Origin: an uncultured Treponema sp. | GTDB taxonomy: Bacteria; Spirochaetota; Spirochaetia; Treponematales; Treponemataceae | Length of the DNA stretch: 64,000 bases | Direction: 5' to 3' | Assembly (NCBI GenBank): GCA_946186185.1 | Contig: CAMHMJ010000003.1 | Coordinates: 97,138 to 161,137, forward strand | Part shown: in pieces, positions 34,238-42,242 of the stretch | Layout: each line of letters begins with the position of its first letter | Position numbering within the stretch: position 1 is the stretch's first letter | Translations under genes and position numbers: made by a program | The notes under the pieces: generated by a model | Seen by the model: the letters and a program-made list of their open reading frames with translations, nothing else | Told to the model about the DNA's origin: nothing | The model's database searches: none

Positions 34238-34861
34238 TTATGCAATCAGTTCCGGAACCAGATCGTTTATAGCTTTTGAAGTTTCTGCCGCAAAGGTGTC
34301 GATTTTCTGAATCAGAAGGTTGTAGGCAACAAGGGCGATGATGGCGATGATAAGACCGAAGACCGTTGTGATTAGGGCTTCGTAGATACCGCCTGCAACC
34401 AGCTGAGCGTTTACGTCAGTTGCTTCTGCAATGGACTGGAAGGCGCCGATCATTCCCGAAACTGTTCCCAAAAAGCCTGTAAGTGGGGCAAGGGACGAAA
34501 GGGCTGTAAGATAATTAAATCCGTTTTCCATTCTTCTGATTCTTTCCTGAGCCTCGCTTTCTGCGGCGCGCTCCATTCTGTTTTCCCCATACTTTGAGTT
34601 TGTAAGGAGGGCAAGGAGAATTGAAGCTACAGTCTGCTTTCTTGTGTAGGAAGCAAGAAGCTTTTCTGCCTCATCTTTTTTCCCTTCCTGTAAAAACTCC
34701 TTTACCTTTTCCGCAACGGGAGCCACCTTGCAGTTGTGCCATGCAAGATAAATGCAGCGTTCGATAACAATTGCAATTGTGGCAATTGAAAATGCAAGAA
34801 GAACCCACATGAAAGGGCCTCCCAGCTTGAATAATTCGATTAAACTAAATCCTTTTTCCAT
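34238..34861 (-). CDS. exbB: MotA/TolQ/ExbB proton channel protein
   Basis: 207 residues from the ATG at 34861, which has GAGAGG upstream. Three membrane helices (about 14-36, 110-135, 155-180) with the family core LSSLAPLTGFLGTVSGMIGAF and VFGLIIAIIALVAYN. The frame stays open upstream: an in-frame ATG at 34933 lies exactly 6 bases after the ECF-type -10 and would give a 231-residue leaderless product with a basic extension (MNRILTKRMMGF). I prefer the internal start because it matches the family's N-terminus. First gene of the exbB-exbD-exbD-tonB operon. Confidence 0.88.
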   Translation of the reverse strand: MEKGFSLIELFKLGGPFMWVLLAFSIATIAIVIERCIYLAWHNCKVAPVAEKVKEFLQEGKKDEAEKLLASYTRKQTVASILLALLTNSKYGENRMERAAESEAQERIRRMENGFNYLTALSSLAPLTGFLGTVSGMIGAFQSIAEATDVNAQLVAGGIYEALITTVFGLIIAIIALVAYNLLIQKIDTFAAETSKAINDLVPELIA

Positions 34862-34879
34862 AATTAAACCTCTCTTAAG

Positions 34880-34914
34880 AGCGGATGATGTGTCTGTAAA
34901 ACCCATCATCCGCT
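34880..34914 (-). promoter_or_regulatory. Leader hairpin before the exbB ribosome site
   Basis: Perfect 11-bp arms AGCGGATGATG (34880-34890) and CATCATCCGCT (34904-34914). It lies in the transcribed leader between the ECF-type promoter and the GAGAGG ribosome site. Confidence 0.6.
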
Positions 34915-34939
34915 TTGTTAATATCCTGTTCATAAGATA

Positions 34940-34967
34940 TGACACTTCCGAAGGTTGAAAGTGTCAC
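34940..34967 (-). promoter_or_regulatory. ECF-sigma-type promoter of the exbB-exbD-tonB operon
   Basis: Minus strand GTGACA (34962-34967), 16 bases, GTGTCA (34940-34945). The same layout occurs at 37697-37724 and 43602-43629. The flanking bases also form a dyad TGACACTT-N11-AAGTGTCA. Confidence 0.65.
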
Positions 34968-34979
34968 TTTTTTTGAAAA

Positions 34980-35043
34980 AAATTGAAGCGAAGCGAGGGG
35001 GCTACGGTCTAATTGAAGAACCCTTGCCTGTTCGCTTCAATTT
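34980..35043 (-). terminator. Terminator of the TonB-dependent receptor gene
   Basis: Inverted repeat with 13-bp arms AAATTGAAGCGAA (34980-34992) and TTCGCTTCAATTT (35031-35043). On the minus strand it is followed by a T-run. Confidence 0.65.
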
Positions 35044-35056
35044 CCGTCGGCAACTA

Positions 35057-37675
35057 TTAAAACTTCATCTTTAAGCCGATGGAAGGAACCGGCAGTCCGA
35101 TATTGAAGTCCACGTTAGAGCCGTTGTCGTCCATTTTTCCTGTGTGGGCATTAAAGTTTTTGTTTCCCTTTGGTGCATAGAGGTTTACAAAAATATCCTG
35201 GGCTGCAACGTAGAATTCCCATTCGGTTTTGTTGTTATGGCTTTTCCATTCGTAGGCAAGGCGAAGGTCTACCGGGCAGGAAATGTCGGTTCTTAGGGTG
35301 TCGCTGTAGAAGGAGCTTCTTGAGTAGCGCTGGATTACCGTTCCGTCCAGGTTTGCCGCATAGCAGGTAACAGGACCTACTTCTTTTTCAGGAGCTCCGG
35401 TTGCAAGGGTTCCCTTTACGGTGAAGGTCCAGTTGTTCTGCTTTCCAAAGTGCCAGTTGCTTACAAGATTTAAGGTATGGAAGCGGTGATAGTCCGGGTA
35501 GAACCATTCGTTCAGCGGATTTCCGTACATTTCTTCGATGTGTTCGCCTTTTTTAGCCTCAAGCGGATTCAGGAATCTTGTGTATACAAAGGAATATGAA
35601 AGGTAGCCGTCCCATTTTTCGCTTGGTTTCTTTTCAATCATTGCATCGATTCCGAATACGTGGCCTTTTCCGTCTGATTTTACAAGCATGCTTCCGTCCC
35701 TGTAGCCAGCTTCTTCATGGGAAACCTGGTAGGAATAAATACGGGATAGATAGTATTTATAGAAGGTTTCAAGCTTAAAGCTCCAGCCGTTTTCAAGGCT
35801 TGCATCTGCTCCAATAACTCCAAAGAGGGAGCGGTTGGTGTTCATTTCATAATCCTTGATGTTCATTTCTTTTCCAAAGAGCATGGTTTCCCTTGGAATT
35901 GAAACAAAAAGTCCGGTTCCGGCTGTAAAGGAAGATTTTTCAAGAAGTCCAATATTTCTGAAAGGCGTGTAAGTAACGGTCGCTCTTGGACACAAATCCG
36001 GAATAAAGTTTATAGAATAATCTTCCTCTTTGTTCCAGAGATTTATGAACTCACCTCTAAGACCAATCTGTGACTGAATAAGGCTGTTTGTGTTTCCGTA
36101 ATCCCAGTTTATGAAGGCTGCATTGTCAAGAATGCAGTTTCCCTTTTTGTCGGAATACCAGCTAAGCTGCATAAACTGCCGTTCATTTCCGGTGTCCAGA
36201 TCCGTCCAGAATTTCTGGTCTTCCTTAGTGTCCGCAGTTGACCAGACTTCTTCGATTCCTGCGCATAGGTGATTTTTTTCTGAAAGTTCAATTTCAGTTT
36301 CCGCCCGGGCAGTAATAAGATGGCTCACGATTATTTCATTCACCTTTGTATCAAGGTCTGGGAGAGTGTAGGTGTCGCCCTCAAGGGTAATTGCATTCTG
36401 GTTAGCATACTTTTTGAAATCCTCGGTGTATTTCATCTTTCCGCTTTCAGTCATCTTCATAAGCATGTCTTCTTTCATAAGGTTGTAGGAAATAAGGGTG
36501 TGAAGCATGAGTTTGTCGTTAGGAAGATATTTAACGTTCAGGCCTGCAAGTCCCTGATAAATGTCGTAGTCCATAATCTGCTTTGATTTTAAGCCGTCTT
36601 CTTCGGTTGTTGAATCAATTCCAAGTCCGTCGCTTCCGAAAAACCCTGTAAGGGAAATATCCAGCTCCGGCATTGGAGTAAAGTTTGCCTTAAGGAAAGC
36701 ATCCCTAATGTAGGGAGCTTTTGTAAGCATGTCTAAAGATTCGTCACCCGTTGCCTTGTACAACGCGATTGCAGGCTCTAAGAAGCTTGCGTGAAAACCT
36801 GCAAGCATTCCACCCACATTTTTTCCAAAAGGAATCTGGGCAAAGGCGTCAAAACAGGTGGTGGAAGAGTTCAGGTTAAGGTGGAACTTTTCGTAATCCG
36901 GTTTGATTGTAGTCGCTTCAAGAAGACCTGAAGAAGCCCGACCGTACTGGGCAGGGAATACGCCGTTTGAAAGCTTGATTGAATCTACAAAAGACGGATT
37001 GAAAATTGAAACTCCGCCGCCCCAGTGCCACGGAAAAATCGTATACATTCCGTCCAGAAGACAACCCAACTCCCTTGGTTCCCCTCCACGAACAGAAGGC
37101 TCCGAGCCCCAGACTCCGCTGTAAGAAACTCCCGGAAGGGTTCTTACGGAAGCCATACAGTCTTCTACAAGGCTCATGTTTGCCGTAGTGTGCATCTGCT
37201 TTTCTGTTATAACCGTTGAAACACCCGTTTTTTCTTCCTTTTTTTCGGGGCTCGCACGGTTTACCACAAGCTCTTTTCCTTCAATAACGTCCGTGATGGA
37301 CATATTGATTAAAACCGGATTTTCAAGGCCGGTAAAGTTTTCGGTGGCCTTTTTGTACCCCGGAAGAGATGCTTCGATGGTTCCGGTGGTGATATTTTCC
37401 GGAAGAATAAATACAGCCTCTCCGTTTTCATCAGTTTCAGCCTGAAACTCTGCACCTTTTGAGAGGGTGGTGCCGCCTGCTTTTTGAGAAGCCTCTGCTC
37501 CGGAAGTACCGGCTGAGCTTTTTGTACTCTGTTTTCCACTTTTTCCCGCCTGTAAAGAAACCTTTACTCCCTCAAGAGGAAACTCAAGCTCTTTATCCAT
37601 TACGGTGATTTTTAATTCCCCGGCAAAAGCGAACGCCGGTATAAGCGCAATAACAAAAGATAAGATTTTTTTCAT
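35057..37675 (-). CDS. TonB-dependent outer-membrane receptor
   Basis: 872 residues from the ATG at 37675 (CGAGG 8 bases upstream). Signal peptide 1-18 (FVIALIPAFAFAG). Residues about 19-125 form a carboxypeptidase-regulatory-like beta sandwich, interrupted by a Ser/Gly/Ala-rich loop. A plug domain spans about 145-260 (VITEKQMHTTANMSLVEDC, PSVRGGEPRELGCLLDG, FPAQYGRASSGLLEATT). The rest is a beta-barrel closing in PVPSIGLKMKF with the terminal Phe typical of outer-membrane proteins. The ligand is unknown. Its promoter matches those of the ExbB/ExbD/TonB operon and of the ECF sigma gene, so it is probably part of that regulon. A 13-bp-arm terminator separates it from exbB. Confidence 0.9.
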   Translation of the reverse strand: MKKILSFVIALIPAFAFAGELKITVMDKELEFPLEGVKVSLQAGKSGKQSTKSSAGTSGAEASQKAGGTTLSKGAEFQAETDENGEAVFILPENITTGTIEASLPGYKKATENFTGLENPVLINMSITDVIEGKELVVNRASPEKKEEKTGVSTVITEKQMHTTANMSLVEDCMASVRTLPGVSYSGVWGSEPSVRGGEPRELGCLLDGMYTIFPWHWGGGVSIFNPSFVDSIKLSNGVFPAQYGRASSGLLEATTIKPDYEKFHLNLNSSTTCFDAFAQIPFGKNVGGMLAGFHASFLEPAIALYKATGDESLDMLTKAPYIRDAFLKANFTPMPELDISLTGFFGSDGLGIDSTTEEDGLKSKQIMDYDIYQGLAGLNVKYLPNDKLMLHTLISYNLMKEDMLMKMTESGKMKYTEDFKKYANQNAITLEGDTYTLPDLDTKVNEIIVSHLITARAETEIELSEKNHLCAGIEEVWSTADTKEDQKFWTDLDTGNERQFMQLSWYSDKKGNCILDNAAFINWDYGNTNSLIQSQIGLRGEFINLWNKEEDYSINFIPDLCPRATVTYTPFRNIGLLEKSSFTAGTGLFVSIPRETMLFGKEMNIKDYEMNTNRSLFGVIGADASLENGWSFKLETFYKYYLSRIYSYQVSHEEAGYRDGSMLVKSDGKGHVFGIDAMIEKKPSEKWDGYLSYSFVYTRFLNPLEAKKGEHIEEMYGNPLNEWFYPDYHRFHTLNLVSNWHFGKQNNWTFTVKGTLATGAPEKEVGPVTCYAANLDGTVIQRYSRSSFYSDTLRTDISCPVDLRLAYEWKSHNNKTEWEFYVAAQDIFVNLYAPKGNKNFNAHTGKMDDNGSNVDFNIGLPVPSIGLKMKF

Positions 37676-37696
37676 TTGATAACCTCGTTGCTTATT

Positions 37697-37724
37697 AGAC
37701 ACTTGTGGGGGAGGGAAGTGTTAC
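37697..37724 (-). promoter_or_regulatory. ECF-sigma-type promoter of the TonB-dependent receptor
   Basis: Minus strand GTAACA (37719-37724), 16 bases, GTGTCT (37697-37702). The spacer includes a G-rich run, and a 10-bp direct repeat GGGGGAGGGA (37707-37716, 37731-37740, plus strand) flanks the -35. Confidence 0.65.
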
Positions 37725-37747
37725 TTTTTAGGGGGAGGGAGGATGTT

Positions 37748-38959
37748 TCATTTTAGCGTCAGTGTCTGATTATTTTGTAATTGTGCCAATAGCGGCTTAT
37801 AAAGTGAAGTGTCATCTATCTTAGTAATTGTTGTAATTTTTCTACCTCCGTCTTTTGATGAAGAACCGCAATGATATATTTTTTCATCTGGCGAGTTGTA
37901 ATCTAGAACGATATAGCGATCATGAAAAATATTGTTTGCCTTTTTTATGTCTATTTTCAAAGCAGGATATTCTTTGCAAAAATCATCGAACTCAACTTTG
38001 TGAAGTCCATTATTAGTGTTATCAGTGAAAATTGTGACAGATACGTTTTGTTTTGTATGCTTAAACAGTACCAGTGTTTTTAGTGAAATATAATTGTCAA
38101 TAATGGTGATGCTTTTATTTGCCAGCGTATAAATCTGCTGGTAGGCCAAATCGCTTTCTACCGGTTGACCGTTTAAAACTAACCAGCCCGCCGGTATTTC
38201 TGGCTTTCCCAGATTTAGCATAATCGGTGAAAGTTCAGATTTTCTAACCATATCGCCAAGATTGCTTACAACGTTTTCAACTTTGTCGTCAATTTCAGAA
38301 AGCTTTTGCCGGAATTCAACAATGTTTTGCGCATTTTCTGCAGTTTGTAGAGAAAGACGTAAGAAATCGCGATGATTTAAGATTTCCTGGTTTTCAATTA
38401 CATAGTCTTTCATCTTTTTAAACAGGCGGACAAGAGCTTTGCTTTGTTTTGTGGCAAGTTCTCCCTTTAGAACGGTCATGAGCATGTAGACACCTTGTTC
38501 GGTGAAGGCGTATGGGAGGTATTTTATATTGCTTCCTCGTCTTATATTGGTTTCACTTTTCAAGGTCGAAAAATTCGACCTTGAAGAAGTATTTTCATTC
38601 TCATAGTTTGAGGTCGATTTTTTCGACCTCAAAAACTCATTTTCATTGGTCAAACTTGAAGTCAAAATTTTTGACTTCAAGTTTGGATTTTCATTGTTCA
38701 AGGTCAAAATTTTTGACCTTGAAAGTTCCTCAACTTCTTCCTTTGTTAATTGAAACATCAAGTCTTCTTCATCAAATTTCTCGATGTTATTTTTTACCTG
38801 CTCGTTTAGTCGCTTAGTCGTATACCCATAGATCTTAGCCAAATCAGAATCCAGCATAACCTGAACTCCACGGATAACATAAATCTTGTCCTTTAATAGA
38901 GCTTCATTCAAAATAGCCTCATTCAGTCTTTCTGTTTGTTCTTCTATTTTTTCTTCCAT
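37748..38959 (-). CDS. ORF6N-domain protein with palindrome-encoded repeats and PLD-like C-terminus
   Basis: 403 residues. N-terminal ORF6N domain (about 23-155: IRGVQVMLDSDLAKIYGYTTKRLNEQVKNN, then YLPYAFTEQGVYML). Between residues about 80 and 135 the usual single LRSQxxTS segment is expanded into four related units (SRSKILTLN, LKSKILTSS, LRSKKSTSN, SRSNFSTLK), each encoded by a DNA palindrome. A coiled region at about 165-230 is followed by a C-terminal domain with FHDRYIVLDY and HCGSSSKDGGRK, which resemble a phospholipase-D-like HxR(x)D pair common in ORF6N proteins. ORF6N proteins are frequent in phages and mobile islands and may bind DNA; the function here is unknown. It is divergent from the 39011 gene across 51 bases. 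Confidence 0.8.
   Translation of the reverse strand: MEEKIEEQTERLNEAILNEALLKDKIYVIRGVQVMLDSDLAKIYGYTTKRLNEQVKNNIEKFDEEDLMFQLTKEEVEELSRSKILTLNNENPNLKSKILTSSLTNENEFLRSKKSTSNYENENTSSRSNFSTLKSETNIRRGSNIKYLPYAFTEQGVYMLMTVLKGELATKQSKALVRLFKKMKDYVIENQEILNHRDFLRLSLQTAENAQNIVEFRQKLSEIDDKVENVVSNLGDMVRKSELSPIMLNLGKPEIPAGWLVLNGQPVESDLAYQQIYTLANKSITIIDNYISLKTLVLFKHTKQNVSVTIFTDNTNNGLHKVEFDDFCKEYPALKIDIKKANNIFHDRYIVLDYNSPDEKIYHCGSSSKDGGRKITTITKIDDTSLYKPLLAQLQNNQTLTLK
38559..38723. repeat. Array of four long DNA palindromes inside the ORF6N gene
   Basis: Palindromes at 38559-38585 (12-bp arms TTCAAGGTCGAA), 38607-38633 (11-bp arms TTTGAGGTCGA), 38651-38685 (17-bp arms CAAACTTGAAGTCAAAA) and 38697-38723 (13-bp arms TTCAAGGTCAAAA). 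Centres are at 38572, 38620, 38668 and 38710, so the period is 48, 48 and 42 bp, all whole codons. Linkers are similar, with TTTTCATT in each. Confidence 0.9.
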
Positions 38960-38975
38960 AATTAAAATCTCACTC

Positions 38976-39004
38976 TTTAATAATTCTCAAGTTTCCTGCA
39001 TAAT
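38976..39004 (+). promoter_or_regulatory. Promoter giving a leaderless small-protein mRNA
   Basis: TTTAAT (38976-38981), 17 bases, CATAAT (38999-39004), 6 bases, ATG 39011. It lies in the 51-base divergent gap, so it must overlap the control region of the ORF6N gene. Confidence 0.5.
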
Positions 39005-39010
39005 TTAGTC

Positions 39011-39487
39011 ATGCAGAATATGACTCAAATCAATTTTGAAGAAATTGACGCCTATATCAAAAGCGAATTACACTTCTCAGCTCCTGAGCCGGTACTTGTA
39101 ATAAAAAGTCCTTCACCAAACTATGGTTCAATAAATGAGTTCATTCAGCAGTCTGACGATATTCTGCAGGATAATATCCGAAAAATAATCCTATCTAAGC
39201 AGCTGGACGAAGTGGAAGTTTACAAAAAAGCTGATATAGACCGGAAGCTTTTCTCCAAAATACGAACAAAACCTGATTATCATCCGAACAAAAATACATT
39301 GCTCAAGCTTTGTCTTGCAATGAATCTGGATACAGATGAAACAGAAAGTCTTTTAAATTCAGCAGGCTATTCCCTTTCAAGAAGTTTGCGCTCAGACCTG
39401 ATTTTGCGGTACTGCTTTGGTCATCGTATTTATGACGTGATAACCGTAAATCAAATTCTTGACCATTATGGAGAGAAGGTCATTTAG
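39011..39487 (+). CDS. Small protein with helix-turn-helix-like C-terminal domain
   Basis: 158 residues. The second half (about 70-155: KKADIDRKLFSKIRTKPDYHPNK ... LLKLCLAMNLDTDETESLLNSAGYSLS) is a recognisable XRE/lambda-repressor-like helical module. I recall it in clostridial and spirochaete proteins, where it is often fused behind macro or other effector domains; here it stands almost alone behind an N-terminal segment with no known domain. The ATG has no ribosome site and is 6 bases from a -10 box. A second in-frame ATG is three codons later. Divergent position suggests it may control the ORF6N gene, which is inference. Confidence 0.6.
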   Translation: MQNMTQINFEEIDAYIKSELHFSAPEPVLVIKSPSPNYGSINEFIQQSDDILQDNIRKIILSKQLDEVEVYKKADIDRKLFSKIRTKPDYHPNKNTLLKLCLAMNLDTDETESLLNSAGYSLSRSLRSDLILRYCFGHRIYDVITVNQILDHYGEKVI

Positions 39488-39520
39488 TTTTTTTCGTTTC
39501 CATTCATGGTAATTTCCTCC

Positions 39521-39718
39521 TTAATTTGCCGTAAGAATACAGCATTCATAAAGGGAAATGGTCGCTTTGAAAACGACAATTTTTAGAATATGATTAAGAA
39601 ATTTTTTTATGTCTCCTACCGGGCGTATGAGTTTATTATTTGTTCCATCTGATGAAGTCGCAAATTGCGACTTCACGAAAATTACAGACTGAATGAGGTA
39701 AAAAAAAACTGCCAGCAC
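39521..39718 (-). pseudogene. Possible remnant of an ORF6N-type gene
   Basis: The 304-base gap 39488-39791 has no intact gene. On the minus strand one frame reads VKSQFATSSDGTNN, like the (L/K)(R/K)SQFATSS core of ORF6N proteins. The surrounding residues do not continue the domain and no start is convincing. It could instead be a stray copy of the palindromic unit listed separately. Confidence 0.3.
39653..39675. repeat. Perfect 23-base palindrome encoding KSQ(I/F)ATS
   Basis: TGAAGTCGCAA, one central base, TTGCGACTTCA. Either strand can encode KSQ(I/F)ATS. It shares the AAGTC/GACTT core with the third palindrome of the ORF6N array. Confidence 0.75.
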
Positions 39719-39791
39719 CTTTGAATTCAGTTCATTGAAGACAAGCGACTGGCAGATAATCTGTTTTATTTGGGTGCTTAATTATATCTTC

Positions 39792-42230
39792 CTAATTCAC
39801 CGAAACCCTAACCCCTACATCAAACTCCGGATGCAGGGTGTAATCCTTCCGTGAAATCTTCAAATTGCTTGTATGCCGCTCAAAGGCTTTGTGGTTATCC
39901 TCCCATTCCACCGCCACATTGCAGCCTCCAAAAATATTGAAGTGCTTTACCGGGGTAATGCCCACAGAAGCCCGGAGGGAAGGGTACCATTCTGATTTCT
40001 CATTTGGAATTATAACTGAATTAGACAGCGCTTCAATATCAAAATTGAAAATCGAGACATTAAAGCGGCTTCCAAGTCCCATCACTAAATCCACATATTT
40101 ATCTGAAAGGAAGTCCTCGGTTTCTTTGTCCAGCTCGTCCTTGTTGTAGGAATCAGAATCGTAGTCTACGTTGAGGGGAAGGGCGGCTCCCACAATTCCG
40201 TAGAGGTAGTGGACGCCGCTGTTAAAGGTGAGCTTTGCCCGCTGGTTTGAAGTGTAGGAAAGCCCAAATTCGCAAAGGCCGTTTTTAGCGATGTTGATAA
40301 GTCCAATCTGAAGTCCTGCGTTTCCGCCGCAGTAATTTATGAGGCTTGCCTGAACTCCGTCAAAATCCTTTCGGGAAACGTTTAAAATCGATGCTCCCTG
40401 AATTCCGCTGGATTCTTCCGCCGCAATGTTCAATACTCCGGAGCCTTGAACACCCCTGATGCTTCCTGCATAGTTCATTACGCCGGCGCCCTGAATTCCC
40501 TCAGCCTGTCCTTTTGTGATGTTTACAACGCCAGTTCCCTGAACGCCTTTCAGTTCTGCTGCGTAGTTGAATACTCCTGAGCCCTGAACGCCATATGCTT
40601 TTCCGGTTGCTATGTTTCCCACTCCACAACCCTGAACGTATTTTACATTCCGTGCGATGTTTATTGTTCCAGTTCCCTGAACGCCAGTTACATCCCGGGC
40701 AAAGTTCAATCCGCCTGAGCCCTGAATACCGTTTACGTCCCGGGCAAAGTTAAAGGTTCCTGCTCCCTGTCCGCCGTGTACGTCAAGGGCAAAGTTACAG
40801 ACTCCTGCACCCTGAAAACCGTTTACGTATACTGCCTGTCCGATTGCGCCGCTTGCCATTATTCCGTTCACTTCGTAAGCATGAACACGAATGAGACCCA
40901 GTGCGCATGGAGTGACGATTTCTTTTCCTAAACCAAGATTAAATTCATTAAAGAGAAGGGAAAACTCAAATGGAAGGAAAATAAAATCCTCCGGCCTTTT
41001 GTTGCATTTTTCATAGTCGAAGGTGCCGCCAGCGGCTCCCGAACCATTTGCAGCTTCAGAACCATTACCAGTTCCGCCAGCCACTTCCGCACCATCCATA
41101 TTTTCTCCCCGGGTTCTATTTGCAATTTTTGAAAGAGGGGAAAGTTCTGAGTTAGAAAGGGTATAGTTTTTCTTTGCAGAAAGGGTAAAGGTTCCCTGAA
41201 GAGTCAGCATTTCCCCGATAACCGTAACGCCGTAGGTTCCGCTTTCTAAAGCAAGGTAAATGGGCTTATCAGAGGTTTTATTGATTTCAGAAACCAGTTT
41301 TCCGTTTTTGTCCCGGATGATAACCCGGCCGGAAAGCTCCTTTGAAAGCATCAGAATGCTGTCGGAATTTGAAATGTCTGAAAGCACAAGGTCGCCGGAG
41401 CCCACAAGGGTGATATTGTAATTCGGATGCTGAGGGCCGGTTAATGAGTTTTCCGTCTTGGAAAGGGTTTCGTTAAATGCGTAGGAATAAAGCTCGTTCA
41501 GGGAAACTTTTTTGTCCCCTGAGCTGTCGGCTGCTCCTCTCAAACCTGTAATCATGGCATTTGTAAAGAAGGAAGAGCCGATTTCGTCGGATTCCTGGGA
41601 GGTTTCAATCGAGGAACTGGAAGAAAGGTATGCGTGGCCTTTTACAACGGAAGAATCGTCCATCAAAAAGGGCTTCTGCCTTGAACCGCCCTTCGACCGG
41701 ATAAAATTTCCTGAATAGCAGGAGTCAAGAATTACCACGTGAACATCCGTAGGCACCTTGGAAATTGCCTGCTTCAGTTCTGAATAGCCGTAGCTGGTTC
41801 TTCCCAGTAAAAGGGAGGTTTCATCGGAGTGACCAGAATAATAGAAGATAAACTCAGTTCGCTTAAGGTTTTTCTTACTCTCAACGATTTCTGAAATTGT
41901 CTCCATGGCTTCATCAACGTCGTCCTTTGCAGGATCTAAAAGCAGGATGCTGTTTGAGTTGGGAACGCCTCCGATGTCGCTCATGGTTTTCTGGAAGGCA
42001 AGGGCGTCGCTTCCTGCGTACAAAAGCCGCTGGTTATTTTTTCCGCCCACGTTTGAACCGATGTAAACCGCGTAACGCTCAACTCCCGCTCCTTCGTTTT
42101 CAGAAACGCCGCCTTTTGAAGATGCCGTCTCCGAAGTCTTTCCTTCCGAAGCGAAGACCGAGCCGCCTGCTAAAATCAAAAAACTTGTAAAAAATGCTAT
42201 AAATCTTCTATATAAATTAAAATCTCTCAT
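39792..42230 (-). CDS. Caspase-domain (C14) protein fused to surface-repeat solenoid and barrel-like C-terminus
   Basis: 812 residues. Signal peptide 1-28 (FLILAGGSVFASE). A caspase-fold domain spans about 50-290 with the catalytic dyad intact: His134 in YYSGHSDE and Cys171 in VILDSCYSGNF. A small beta domain at about 300-370 is followed by a Gly/Ala/Asn-rich linker. About eleven repeats of 15-16 residues run from about 465 to 645 with the pattern G(V/I)QG(S/T/A)G..N.A, like spirochaete LA_2272-type surface repeats. The last ~160 residues look like outer-membrane beta-strands. It lies 12 bases after the anti-sigma-like gene, with GGAG before the ATG. Likely an envelope protease whose synthesis is controlled by the adjacent sigma factor. 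Confidence 0.82.
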   Translation of the reverse strand: MRDFNLYRRFIAFFTSFLILAGGSVFASEGKTSETASSKGGVSENEGAGVERYAVYIGSNVGGKNNQRLLYAGSDALAFQKTMSDIGGVPNSNSILLLDPAKDDVDEAMETISEIVESKKNLKRTEFIFYYSGHSDETSLLLGRTSYGYSELKQAISKVPTDVHVVILDSCYSGNFIRSKGGSRQKPFLMDDSSVVKGHAYLSSSSSIETSQESDEIGSSFFTNAMITGLRGAADSSGDKKVSLNELYSYAFNETLSKTENSLTGPQHPNYNITLVGSGDLVLSDISNSDSILMLSKELSGRVIIRDKNGKLVSEINKTSDKPIYLALESGTYGVTVIGEMLTLQGTFTLSAKKNYTLSNSELSPLSKIANRTRGENMDGAEVAGGTGNGSEAANGSGAAGGTFDYEKCNKRPEDFIFLPFEFSLLFNEFNLGLGKEIVTPCALGLIRVHAYEVNGIMASGAIGQAVYVNGFQGAGVCNFALDVHGGQGAGTFNFARDVNGIQGSGGLNFARDVTGVQGTGTINIARNVKYVQGCGVGNIATGKAYGVQGSGVFNYAAELKGVQGTGVVNITKGQAEGIQGAGVMNYAGSIRGVQGSGVLNIAAEESSGIQGASILNVSRKDFDGVQASLINYCGGNAGLQIGLINIAKNGLCEFGLSYTSNQRAKLTFNSGVHYLYGIVGAALPLNVDYDSDSYNKDELDKETEDFLSDKYVDLVMGLGSRFNVSIFNFDIEALSNSVIIPNEKSEWYPSLRASVGITPVKHFNIFGGCNVAVEWEDNHKAFERHTSNLKISRKDYTLHPEFDVGVRVSVN

Positions 42231-42242
42231 AGTCGTCTCCGT

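Noticed and set aside
34940..34967. Repressor operator dyad (TGACACTT-N11-AAGTGTCA)
   Set aside because: The dyad is perfect only at exbB; at the sigma gene the left half is GTAACATAT, while the -35/-10-like parts and 16-base spacing are kept. A promoter reading fits all three better, though a dyad-binding regulator is not excluded.
38559..38723. CRISPR array
   Set aside because: The units are palindromes within an open reading frame with near-identical linkers, not repeats separating unique spacers, and no cas gene is near.
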